This document shows positions 54,634 to 64,000 of a stretch of 64,000 nucleotides of DNA, in pieces. This DNA comes from Coniferiporia sulphurascens (Eukaryota > Basidiomycota > Agaricomycetes > Hymenochaetales > Hymenochaetaceae). The stretch lies in the NCBI GenBank assembly GCA_002794785.1, contig NBBA01000003.1:2232001-2296000 (forward strand). The letters run 5' to 3'. A program made the translations under genes and the position numbers. Every line of letters starts with the position of its first letter. The stretch's first letter is position 1. The notes under the pieces were generated by a model. The model worked only from the letters and a program-made list of their open reading frames with translations. It did no database searches and was not told the origin of the DNA.

Positions 54634-56679
54634 GCTGGCTGGGAATTTGGTGGGATCCCACCCTCACATTTAAGGCTCATATGGAACACATGCGCTCCAA
54701 GGGCCTCTCCACTCTAGCCGCCCTTCGCATCCTCGGCAACACCGAACACAGAATCTCGGCCCTCCTCCTCCGCCGACTGTACACTGCCTGTGTCCGCTCC
54801 ATTCTCACGTGGGGCGCCCCGGTTTGGTACCATGGCCGGCACCAAAAAACATTAGTAAGCCACTTGCAGGCGGTGCAAAACACGGCATGCAGATGGATTC
54901 TGGGCATCTATAAAGGCACCTCCCCCTTCTCAATAAATTTTCTTTGTTCCCTTCCCCCTCTCTCTTATTATTTTGAATATGCTAAGACTCTCCATTCCCT
55001 GCGCCTCTGGCGCACCCTGCATTCCATTGGTAGAAAATGATATACTAAATCAGTAACTAACTGCCCCTTTTCCACTTCTCTGCAGGTCCGGGTCCCTTGA
55101 GTACAACCAGTTCCTGCATACACTCATCCCCCGTGGACGGACCCCCTGGCATTTACGAATGGTCGAGTCTCGTTTGCCACTCCTATCACTCTGGTCAGCG
55201 AAGACACCTGCAAGGAATTTGTGGGCGCAGCGCGCTCCCTGAGCACCCTCCCCCATCTCCAGGTCTTCACCGATGGCTCTCGCATTGGTTCAAAATCTGG
55301 TTCAGCAGTCTGCGCCATGGAAGGCCTTATCCGCCTCAAGTCTCACCAGCTTGCCTCCCCCACCTGTGCCACAGCTACAGACGCAGAAATCTTCTCACTT
55401 ACCTCTGCGCCTAGCTGGGCTGCACACCACCTCCAGGAGCATCTGCTGGTCACATCTGACATCTTCTTTTTGTCAGATTCGCTGATGGCACTCCACCTGA
55501 TCCGAACATGGGCGCCAGTTCCAGGCATGCATCTCCTCCACCAATGGAAGGCAGGGGTCCAGACCCTCTTGGACTCTTATCCGGACCTTTCCATTCATTT
55601 TATCTGGTGCCCAGGCCACTCAGACATCCCAGGGAATGAATGGGCAGACCGCAAGGCGAAGTTCGCAATGAATCTCCCCCCATCTCCCCTCGCCCCCTCC
55701 ACCTCCGCACTGAAAGAGGTCACCGTCAAAACCCTCATGGAGCGATGGTCCCTTTCTCTCGCCCGCCCCCTCGCCTCAACAGCTGATAAATACCTAGCTG
55801 TCAACGGTGTCCCCTCCCACCATCCCCGAAAACTCTTGACACAGTCAGTGGACCACCCTCGCCAGGAGCTCTCAGCAGTCGCCCAGGTCCTATGCCATGC
55901 AGGTCCCTACAGGGGTTACTGGCTGAGCTTCGACTCAGCCTACCGGCACAGGCACGGCCTGATCTCACACTGCCGATGGCACAACCACCCCCCCTGGCCA
56001 GCCCAGTCAACTGCCCACATACTGGGTGGATGTCGCACTTTCTGCCCCTGGATTCATAGGGTCTGGCCCCCCCATGACCCACTCCTGACCCACCATGCTG
56101 AATGGGCTGATGAAAACCGCCTCCAGGTTCTACGCCACTGGCTTAAGCTGACAGGGCATCTCAACCGCCTCTCCGACCGCACCTCCGCCTCCATCTGCCT
56201 GGCATTTGCCATGATGGAACTGGAGGGGCACCCAACCAACGAAGATATGGACTTGGACCTCCTCAGGGAATACATGAGTCGTATGCTTGGAACCCATACT
56301 CAGGACCCGGACCCGGCTCTCTTGGAGCTTTCAGGTGCGCTTCCTCCCTTTTCCTCTGCTCTGTGAATGCCTTTCGGACTCTCCCGCGTATGTCCCGGCC
56401 GGCGCTCTCGCCCCCCCTTTCCAATTCTAAGCTACCCCCGTTTGCCTGATGTCGTCCGTTTGGCCTGGCTGTAGTGATACATATTCCTCCCTCCTTCTGT
56501 CACCATACTAATAGGGGCCCTTCCCACTCTGGCTCCTCTCGAGGAGCAGGGCCCCCGCCCAGTTTCGTGCGCTGTGCGATGACGGGCGCCTCTGTTGTTA
56601 CGTAGTCAGGGCCCCCCCTTCGGGGGGGGCAGCTTGTATTAGGTAATACTGCAGGAATAATTAAAAAAAAAAAAAAAAA
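54634..56679 (+). mobile_element. E9: 5'-truncated A2 LINE
   Basis: Starts in the RT thumb (WLGIWWDPTLTFKAHMEHMRSKGL) and ends with an A-type 3' UTR, hairpin and a run of about 17 A. Inserted in the M9 3' UTR. Confidence 0.87.
54635..56366 (+). pseudogene. E9 ORF2, RT thumb to C-terminus
   Basis: Thumb open from 54681: MRSKGLSTLAALRILGNTEHRISALLLRRLYTACVRSILTWGAPVWYHGRH. Broken near 55040. Then 381 open codons (55221-56366) carry the complete A2 RNase H and C-terminus: LQVFTDGSRIGSKSGSAVCAMEG, DAEIFSLTSAPSW, FFLSDSLMALHLIRTW, WCPGHSDIPGNEWADRKAKFAMNLPP, CRWHNHPPWPAQSTAHILGGC, LLREYMSRMLGTHTQDPDPALLELSGALPPFSSAL. Stop 56364-56366. The best preserved A2 3' half. Confidence 0.87.
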
Positions 56680-56860
56680 GCCGGCCAGGACGTATTCAAG
56701 GGAATTCAAAAGGCGAGTGCTATTCATGAGGGAAAGGGGGGAGCGTACCTGAAAGCTCCAAAAGGGCTGGGTCCGAGTCCTGGGTTCAGGGTCCGAGCAT
56801 ACGATGCATGTAATCCCATAGGAGGTCCAAGTCCATATCCTTGTCAGTGGGGTGCCCATC
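56680..56860 (-). other. M9 segment: end of ORF2 and start of 3' UTR
   Basis: Minus strand reads DKDMDLDLLWDYMHRMLGP, a TGA in place of CGA, then TQDSDPALLELSGTLPPFPHE and a TAG near 56721. Flanked by E9 on the left and E10 on the right. Confidence 0.82.
56847..56860. repeat. Target-site duplication of E10 (left copy; right copy 63327-63340)
   Basis: GTGGGGTGCCCATC, identical in both copies (14 of 14). It is M9 ORF2 sequence (DGHPT on the minus strand). Confidence 0.93.
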
Positions 56861-56890
56861 CATCCTTCTTGACCAGTAACCACCACCATC
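56861..56890 (+). promoter_or_regulatory. Conserved 5'-terminal motif (E10)
   Basis: CATCCTTCTTGACC, then AGTAACCACCACCATC, identical to E2. First base directly after the duplication. Confidence 0.78.
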
Positions 56891-56918
56891 GACTAGTGCG
56901 GGCAGCTAAAACTCCCCC

Positions 56919-57831
56919 ATGTTGAACCCAGGTGACTACAGGAACACTCTTCGTCATACAAACCAAACCAACCCCCCACCCGCCCCATTGGCCAATACCG
57001 ATCCAGACTGGGTTGCCAGGATGGCCGCCAACTGGGCCTCTGCCGGCGCCACTGCTGCCACACGGTACAATATGGCCACCCCAACCACCCCCAACAACAA
57101 CCCCCCCAAGACCCGACGTCCTCCCCAGATGTTCTCGCCCCTTCCCCAGCCTTTGTCGACTCCCAGATGATCTCTGCCTATGACTTCACTGCCCAAGCAT
57201 GCGCGGAATCAAGGGCAGCATCCCGCGTCGGCTCCCCAGCCGCCTCAGTAAGGTCGACACACGGTCCCACTGAAACAGGTGAAACAGCCTTAGGAATGAC
57301 GGTTGACCCCCATACCCCCCCTCAACAGGTGGGAGGCGCAAGCCTCGAGCAGAAACACTCCTCTGCCGCCATGTCGCCTCTCACCCTGAGAGGACCCCCC
57401 ACACGACAACATGAACAGTACACTGCAGGGTTCATGTACTCCCTCACCCATGCCTTGGATGACTTTGACCAGCAAACCAAGGATGCCAACACCGAGACGA
57501 TCGACATCAAGGCCGCACAATTTGTGGGCGACCTCCTCTGGAACGTCCAACAGACGCTGGCAAACATGGAGCAAGACAGGACTTACCCCAACCACATCAT
57601 TCACCGCAATGTGGTGATGGCCTACAACTTCACAAGGGAGGGGGCGGTAATAGCCCTCCTGGAACCCTTCACCCCAGCTCGCCCCGGCCACCACCAGGAC
57701 CCCAGGCACCGCCCCTGTGACCCCAGAAATGAGGGCGCTGACAGATGCAGTCAAGCGCCTGACAACTGACATAGCTTCTATTTCACGTCAGATGGCCTCC
57801 ATCAGCTCTAGGCCTGCCCCCCATCAACAGC

Positions 57832-57898
<67 letters not shown>

Positions 57899-59012
57899 GC
57901 AACCCGCTCCACAGGCTGCCATCCAGGCCGCCCCCACATCCTATGCGCAAGTCGCTGCAGCTGCAGCCCCCCCGACAACCAGCAACCCATCTCCAGTGGC
58001 CCCAGCTGCCGGAGTGGTCATCAACCCAGCACAGAAAAAGAAGAAACGCCAGAGGAAGGTGCCGCCACCACCCACAATGTATGCCAAGGACCCAACCTTG
58101 GTTCTCACCCCCACTGTCAGCATACAGGCCAAGAACCAGAAGTCAGCAATGGCCCTAACAAAAAGGTCTCATGAGTTCTTCACTTCCCTCCCCACAGCAG
58201 ACCAAGTCCTGGTCCTGTCCTCCTCCTACAACGTAAAGGGGAACATCGTGACCATGTTTGCGGCGCGCCCATCATTGGCAAACCCGACCACGGAAATGAT
58301 CATTGATTGTCACTCTGCGGCCTATGCCTCCCATATGCGCACAGAGTGCATTGTGGCAGGAATTAACATCCCAGCCACATTCTCCCTAACCCCCACCAGA
58401 GTCTGCCCTAGGTCCACACTACACATCTCCATGGTGCCCTGCAAGGACTTTTTGTTCGGCCAAAATGGACACACCATAAACAAGAAGGCCCTCATGGCTG
58501 AAATCCAGCACAACCCGGCACTCCACAACCTCGACTTTGTAGTCACCCCCCACTTCACCGCCACCGAGGATCACCTGCTGACACTCGACAGATGCCCAGT
58601 GGTATTCTCCTTCATCGACCCCAACGGCTCCATCCGTGAGCGCCTCCTCAAGAGGCCGCACATCTGGATGTTCAGATCCACCCTCCGCCTCTCAGTTCCA
58701 CCCGTCCACCCCACCCTCACGCAATGTGAATGGTGCCAGGGCCTCGGCCATGGAACCAAGGGCTGCCGAGCCCAACCATGCTGCGCTGACTGCGCAGGAG
58801 CTCACCTCTCCCGCAACCACCGCAAATCGTGCGCCCACTGCGTGACAGATGCAGTGCCCGAAGGTGACACATGCCCCCACCCCCGCCCCTGCAATAACTG
58901 CAAGGGCGACCACCCCGCCACCCTGCTGGCCTGCCCTAAGAAGAGGCGTTACCACCAAATCGAAGAGGCCCTCGCCGCTGACCCTACCAACAACCAGATG
59001 GAGGAAATATGA
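56919..59012 (+). pseudogene. E10 ORF1: gag-like protein, two frameshifts, expanded poly-Gln
   Basis: Starts MLNPGDYRNTLRHTNQTNPPPAPLANTDPDW and runs into MAANWASAG, which shows that A1 ORF1 begins about 36 codons before the E2 open frame. Frameshifts lie in C-runs near 57150 and 57700. The region 57717-59012 is open for 431 codons: a 26-Gln tract, KKKKRQRKVPPPPTMYAKDPTLVLTP, the RNA-binding core, and the knuckles CEWCQGLGHGTKGC, CADCAGAHLSRNHRKSC, CAHC, CNNCKGDHPATLLAC. Ends MEEI; stop TGA overlaps the ORF2 ATG at 59009. Confidence 0.87.
57825..57902 (+). repeat. CAA microsatellite encoding poly-Gln in ORF1
   Basis: About 26 consecutive CAA/CAG codons. The same site has about 10 Gln (with one Pro) in E2 and about 9 in E7, so the tract has changed length between copies. 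Confidence 0.9.
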
Positions 59013-62000
59013 TAGAGACGATCTCTGTCCTGCAGTGGAACGCTGCCCACTCTCTAGCAGTGATACATTCCCTAATCCCTGTCCTTACAACTGACCTCTC
59101 CCCCCCACACCTAATTCTTATTCAGGAACCCCCCTGGTACCAAATAGGTCTGCAACCATCACTCACCAACCCAACCGGCACCCTGGTTTTCAATGTCCCC
59201 ACCATCCCGGGCTACACACCCATCCTACCACCAGAGGCTCGCCCTCGGGTAGTCACATATGTATCCAGGGCCCTCCCCCCCACCTCCTGGTCGATCCTTG
59301 GAGCCGCATCTTATGGCACTGATGTACTGATGGTGGAGGTACGATCCCAACTCACCCTCTGGGTGTGCAACTACTACAGCATGCACCCCCTGGACCGAGA
59401 GAACGCCTCCCCCCAGTACCCTGGTGAGTCCTTTTTATTCTCACTCCCCTCAGCGCTAGCCACCACTCTACTTGTGGCAGGCGACTTCAACCATCGCCAC
59501 CACACGTGGTCCGATTTCTCCGTCCCACAATGGGATGACTTGGGGGCACAACCTCTCAATGACTTCTTCTGCGGGCATGGCCTTTCACCTGCTCACCTTC
59601 CTGACTCTGACTCACGACCCGATGGTAACCACCGTCGGTGTCCCATTGACATGATCTGGGCCCCACCCGCAGTCAACCCAGACTCTATTTTAGACTCAGG
59701 CTCCTCCAACCCCTCACCACTGTCTGACCATGCCATGCTGCACTGGTCAGTGCCATCTCGACTCCCCCCTCCTGTCCTAAAGACACACCAGCTTCTTCCA
59801 GCCGACAAAGAGGAATGGACCAAAATAGCCTTCCCTCTCCTCGAAACAGCCTTCGGTCTTCCGGGGCACAGCACCCTTGCCCTGGACATCAAAGCCAAAG
59901 CGGTTATCGACTCCATGGTTGCCGCCCTCCAGCCATTCACCTGCCTATCAAAGCCATCGAAAACGGAAGTCCCATGGTGGTCACCCCACTGCAAGACCCT
60001 CTTATCCACCATTACAATGGCAACCACCCCCCTCCAGTGTGCATCAGCAAGAAGAGCCTTTAAGAGAGGCATCAGGATGGCCAAATGACAGTTCTATGCC
60101 AACCAGGCATTGGAAGCAGATGCATCCAACATCTGGAACTGGGCCAAGCATGGTCTAGGCAACTGACCCACCCCCATCCCATCGCTGAAACGGCGAGATG
60201 GCACCTTCACCCAGACGGATGAGGAGAAAGGTGAGCTCTTCTGTGAAACTTTCTTCATGCCCCCCCCCATAGCAGCAGCCAACACCCCACTGCCACCACC
60301 ACAACCAGCTGCCCCGCCCATACTCCTTTCGGAGCTTATGGGGGCACTGTCCGACACATCCAACTTGTCAGCACCAGGCCTCTCGGGAATAGGGTACCGC
60401 CCCCTGAAATGGGTGGTGGATGCCTACCCTGACGAGATTCTGACACTTTTCAATGACTGCTTGCGTTTGGGACACCACCCCAAGTGCTGGCAGGTGGCAA
60501 AGGTGGTAATGCTCAGGAAGCCAAACAAGAAGGACCCCTTTTCACCATGGTCATACTGGTCCATCACCCTCGAGGAAACCCTAGGGAAACTCCTTGAAAA
60601 AGTTATTGCTAACAGGCTCCAGTACCTCACAAATACGAGGGACTGGCTGCCACCAAACCAATATGGGGGACGCCAAGGCCATTCGGTCTACGACACCACC
60701 CAACACCTCTTACAGATCGCAGAACGCGCCCACTCAGAGGGCCTTGTGTGCTTGATCCTTGCAGTCAACATTCAGGGCTTCTTCGACTCGGTGCACCCAT
60801 GACTCCTCCACCGACAACTGTTGGACCTCGGCTGTGCCCCAGATATGGCCAACTGGTGTCTGTCTTTCATGACGGACCGGCAGGTAGCTGTCACTTTCAA
60901 CGGCACCACCCTCCCAACCGCCCCTAAACCCGACTTTGGCACCCCCCAGGGGTCGCCAGTCTCCCCCATCCTGTCAACAATATTCGCAGGGGTGGTCCTC
61001 CAGTGTTTTCACCAAGCCGGCACCACTGCCCTAGCATACGTTGATGACCACTTACTCATCTGTGTAGGACCTTCAGTAGCATCCAACTGCCGCGAGCTTG
61101 CATGCACCTACCAACAACTCGACACCCTCTTCGGCACCATCGGTCTCAACATCGAAGCCGCCAAGACAGAGTGCCTCCATTTCCACCCCCCACGGTGATG
61201 CACCGGCTATAACGGCTGGGACACCGCCGGCATACAGGTCGACCCCAACACCCTAATCCGCCCCTCAATCCCACTTAGGTGGCTGGGGATATGGTGGGAC
61301 CCAGGCCTCTCCTTCAAGCCCCATGTTGAGCGAATGCACTCCAAGGGGCTCTCCACCCTCGCCGCACTACGCATCCTGGGCAACACCCAATGCGGCATAT
61401 CGGCCCTCCTACTCTGCCGCTTATATACCTCCTGCATTCGCTCCATCCTTCCATGGGGAGCGCCGGTATGGTACCATGGCTGCCACCAAAAAAACCTTGG
61501 TAAACCGCCTCCAGGCTGTACAAAATACGGCTTGCCGCTGGATCCTGGGTGTCTTCAAAGGCGCCTCCCCCCATTCCACAAATTTCCTTTGCTCTGTTCC
61601 CCCTCTTTCATTCTATTTCGAATATATAAAGACTACCCATTCCCTTTGCCTCTGGCGCACCCCGCACTCTATTGGCTGTAAATTATTTAAAAACATAGCT
61701 AATAGACCCTTCTCCCTTTCTCTGCAGGTCCGAGCCCCCCGGGTTCAACAGGTCCCTGCATACACGCATCCCCCATGGACGGACCCACTGGCTTTCACGA
61801 AGGGCAGAGTCCAGTTTACCACCCCCATCACCCCGGTTAGCGTGGACACCCGGAAGTCGTTCGTAACGGCCACACACCAACTAGGCTCCACCCCCCATGT
61901 CCAGGTCTTCACCGATGGCTCCTGCATAGACAATAAGTCGGGTTCGGCCATCTGCGCAATGCTGGGCAACACCTGTCTCCGGTCATACCGACTGGAGTCC

Positions 62001-63005
62001 CCCACCTGCGCCACAGCCACGGATGCCAAGGAGTTCTCCCTCGCCACGGCCCCGGGCTGGGTAGCACGCCGCCTCCCAGCGCAACTGCGTGTCACATTGG
62101 ACATCTTCTTTCTGTCCGATTCACTGACTGCTCTTCACCTTTTCTGAACTTGGGCTGCCGCCCCTGGTGCCCACCTCCTACACATTTGGAAATCGGGTGT
62201 GGATACTCTGCTGGATTCGTACCCCCAACTCACCGTCCATTTCGTATGGTGCCCCGGACACTCGGACATCCCCGGAAATGAATGGGCTGACACAGAAGCA
62301 AAGCTAGCGACTGAGCTCCCCCCATCCAACCTAAAACCCTCCACCTCCGCCCTAAAAGAAGCGGCTGTCCGCACCCTCATGGAATGATGGACGCTCTCAC
62401 TAGCCCGACCCCTTGCCTCGACCGCTGATAAGTACCTGGCGGTCCATGGCCTACCATCACACCGACCTCGAAAGCTCCTGATGCATTCGGTCGACCACCC
62501 ATGCAGCGAACTATCCACAGTCGCACAGGTCCTCTGCTGTGCTGGTCCCTACAGGGGATACTGGCTGAGCTTTGACTCGGCCTACCGCTGCGGACATGGC
62601 CTGATCTCGCACTGCAGATGGCACAACCACCCCCCCTGGCCAGCACAGTCGACCGCCCACATCCTCGGCAGCTGTAGCACCTTCCATCCGTGGATACGAT
62701 GCATGTGGCCACCCTGGGACCCTCTCCCAGTCCACCACTCCGAGTAGGCTGACGAAAACCGCCTCTCGGTTCTGTGCCGCTGGCTCAAGCTAACAGGGCA
62801 TCTCAACCACCTTTCGGAACGCGCCACGGGCGCCATCTGGCTGTCTTTTGCCATGATGGACCTGGATGGGCACCCCATCAACGAGGATATGGACTTGGAC
62901 CTCCTATGGGACTACATGCGTTGTATGCTCGGACCATGAACCCAGGACTTGGACCCAGCCCTTTTGGAGCTCTCAGGTACACTCCCTCCCTTCCCCCTCG
63001 AGTAA
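59009..63005 (+). pseudogene. E10 ORF2: endonuclease, RT, RNase H, zinc knuckle, with several TGA stops
   Basis: 359 open codons from MIETISVLQWNAAHSL cover the full endonuclease (LIQEPPWYQIG, VAGDFNHRHHTWSDF, CPIDMIWAPPAVNPDSI, LSDHAMLHW) to the linker. RT: SGIGYRPLKWVVDAYPDEILTLFNDCLRLGHHPKCW, LAVNIQGFFDSVHP, FGTPQGSPVSPILS, YVDD. RNase H: VQVFTDGSCIDNKSGSAIC, DAKEFSLA (Glu replaced by Lys two residues before the kept EF), FFLSDSLTALHLF, WCPGHSDIPGNEWADTEAKLATELPP. Stops at 60086-60088, 60164-60166, near 60802, 61196-61198, 62145-62147, 62385-62387, TAG 62745-62747 and 62937-62939; most are CGA in related copies. True stop TAA 63003-63005. Confidence 0.9.
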
Positions 63006-63326
63006 AAGCCTGCCCTTCGGAATCCCACATGATACGTCCCAGCCGGCACTCTTGCCCTCCCTTACCTCTTCTAAGCTTCCTATTTTAACCTGCCCTCAAC
63101 TGCTTGGTTTGTTCATAGCAATATGTATCCCTCCCTCTATCTTTTTCCCTATTAAATAGGGGCTCTTCACACATTGGCACCCTCTGGGGAGCAGAGCCCC
63201 CACCCAGTTTGGTGCGATGTGCCATGACGGGCGCCTCCGTTGTTATGTAGTTAGGGCCCCCCCTTCAGGGGGGCAGCTTGTAATTAGGTGGCACTGCAGG
63301 AATAATAATAAAAATTTTAAAAAAAG
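63006..63326 (+). other. E10 3' UTR, hairpin and tail
   Basis: Contains GGCACCCTCTGGGGAGCAG, CCCAGTTTGGTGCGATG, GACGGGCGCCTCCGTTGTTATG, the hairpin at 63254-63275 (loop TTCA here), GGCACTGCAGG and AATAATAATAAAAATTTT with A7. The non-coding end is about 320 bp, as in E1, E2 and E4. Confidence 0.85.
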
Positions 63327-64000
63327 GTGGGGTGCCCATCAAGGTCCATCGCTGCAAAAGACAGCTGGATGGCGCCTGCGGCGCGTTCCGAAAGGCGGTT
63401 CAGGTGCCCCGTTAGCTTTAGCCAGCGGCACAGAACCGGGAGGCGGTTTTCATCAGCCCACTCTGAGTGGTGGACTGGGAGAGGGTCCCGGGGTGGCCAC
63501 ACACATTGTATCCACAGATGGAAGGTGCTACAGCTGCCGAGGATGTGGGCAGTCAACTGCACTGGCCAGGGGGGGTGGTTATGCCATCTGCAGTGCGAGA
63601 TCAGGCCATGCCTGCGACGGTAAGCTGAGTCGAAGCTCAGCCAGTATCCCCCATAGGGACCAGCGTGGCAGAGGACCTGCACGACTGCCGATAGCTCATT
63701 GTGTGGGTGGTCAACCGAATGTATGAGGAGCTTTTGGGGTCGGCATGATGGTAGGCTGTGGACTGCCAGGTATTTATTGGCGGTCAAGGCGAGGGGGTGG
63801 GCTAGTGAGAGCGTCCATTGTTCCATGAGGGTGTGGATGGCAGCTTCTTTTAGGGTGGAGGTGGACGGTTTGAGGTCGGATGGGGGGAGCTCCATTGCCA
63901 GCTTTGCCTCTGTGTCAGCCCATTCATTTCCAGGGATGTCCGAGTGTCCGGGACACCATACGAAATGGATAGTGAGCTGGGGGTACGAGTCTAGCAGGGT
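63327..64000 (-). pseudogene. M9 ORF2, RNase H end and C-terminus (runs off right edge)
   Basis: Minus strand from 64000: TLLDSYPQLTIHFVWCPGHSDIPGNEWADTEAKLAMELPPSDLKPSTSTLKEAAIHTLMEQWTLSLAHPLALTANKYLAVHSLPSCRPQKLLIHSVDHP, GPYGGYWLSFDSAYRRRHGLISHCRWHNHPPWPVQLTAHILGSC, LNRLSERAAGAIQLSFAAMDLDGHPT, where E10 interrupts it. Open throughout. Very close to M3 at 25762-26488, so the two are recent relatives. Confidence 0.87.

Larger units (their letters stand above)
56861..63326 (+). mobile_element. E10: full-length A1 LINE, plus strand
   Basis: 6,466 bp bracketed by a perfect 14-bp duplication. 5' motif, 58-bp leader, ORF1 (56919-59012), ORF2 (59009-63005), 3' UTR with hairpin, and a short AATAATAATAAAAATTTTAAAAAAA tail. 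The reference copy for the A1 structure. Despite the clean duplication both ORFs are broken, ORF2 mainly by CGA to TGA changes. Confidence 0.94.
54343..64000 (-). mobile_element. M9: A1 LINE, minus strand, split by E9 and E10, leaves window
   Basis: Pieces 54343-54633 (tail, hairpin, 3' UTR), 56680-56860 (end of ORF2 and UTR) and 63327-64000 (RNase H end). The two inserts are each flanked by duplications of M9 sequence. M9 inserted into M8 ORF1. The 5' part lies beyond the right edge. Confidence 0.88.

Noticed and set aside
57290..57772. Open frames antisense to ORF1/ORF2, often 60-180 codons
   Set aside because: They are long only because the sense frame is GC-rich and C-tract-rich. They match no domain and mirror the sense codons in every copy.
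1..64000. tRNA, rRNA, or single-copy host genes
   Set aside because: I looked for non-LINE frames and cloverleaf-like or rRNA-like stretches and saw none. A tRNA scan and a protein search would be needed to exclude short ones.

Overview
The window is a eukaryotic transposon graveyard. I find no host gene, tRNA or rRNA. Essentially every base belongs to a nested pile of non-LTR retrotransposons (LINEs) of the EN-RT-RNase H type, plus one solo LTR. The LINEs have an ORF1 ending in CCHC-type zinc knuckles and an ORF2 with apurinic-like endonuclease, reverse transcriptase (YVDD), RNase H and a terminal zinc knuckle. This layout is best known from the Tad1/I-like LINEs of filamentous fungi. Premature stops are mostly TGA at CGA codons, which suggests C-to-T decay at CpG, as in fungi that methylate transposons. 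A basidiomycete is my guess; the organism is not certain.

I recognise four coding families and one non-coding one. A1 (ORF2 starts MIETI), A2 (ORF2 starts MNRDI) and B (ORF2 starts MSAQI) are related, GC-rich and C-tract-rich. C is a divergent, AT-richer LINE. D is a ~1.27-kb non-coding sequence, present four times and always fused at its 3' end to a 5'-truncated A2 or B tail. At least one D-LINE fusion is flanked by a target-site duplication (TSD), so it inserted as one unit. This resembles the WEIRD/MINE composite elements known from Magnaporthe. A1, B, C and D copies that keep a 5' end start with the same ~30-bp motif.

Layout, left to right. 1-1107: A2 fragment (E0). 1108-11959: A1 copy (E1), split by a 559-bp solo LTR (3902-4460) and by a full-length minus-strand A1 (E2, 5194-11610). 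11960-22913: a head-to-tail chain of 5'-truncated copies (E3, E4, E6, E7), each starting right after the A-rich tail of the one before. E4 holds a D-A2 composite (18011-19912). 22914-34449: minus-strand B (MB), interrupted by minus-strand A1 (M3), itself interrupted by the family C element (26489-33162). 34450-36219: second D-A2 composite. 36220-37940: A1 fragment (M5). 37941-42596: B ORF1 pieces around a third D-A2 composite (39009-41845). 42597 to the right edge: minus-strand A2 (M8), interrupted by full-length B (M7, 43585-50845), which itself holds a rearranged D-B composite, and by minus-strand A1 (M9, from 54343). M9 is interrupted by a truncated A2 (E9) and a full-length A1 (E10, 56861-63326).

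How the parts would work together: ORF1 binds the RNA, and ORF2 nicks the target and primes reverse transcription from a conserved 3' hairpin and (TAA)n/A tail. ORF1 and ORF2 overlap by ATGA in A1, A2 and B, which points to termination-reinitiation. D lacks coding capacity and a LINE 3' end of its own, and appears to have been captured by template switching during LINE reverse transcription. Most ORFs are broken. The best preserved are E2 ORF1 (652 codons open), M7 ORF1 (one stop in 675 codons) and the E2 RT-RNase H segment (745 codons open).
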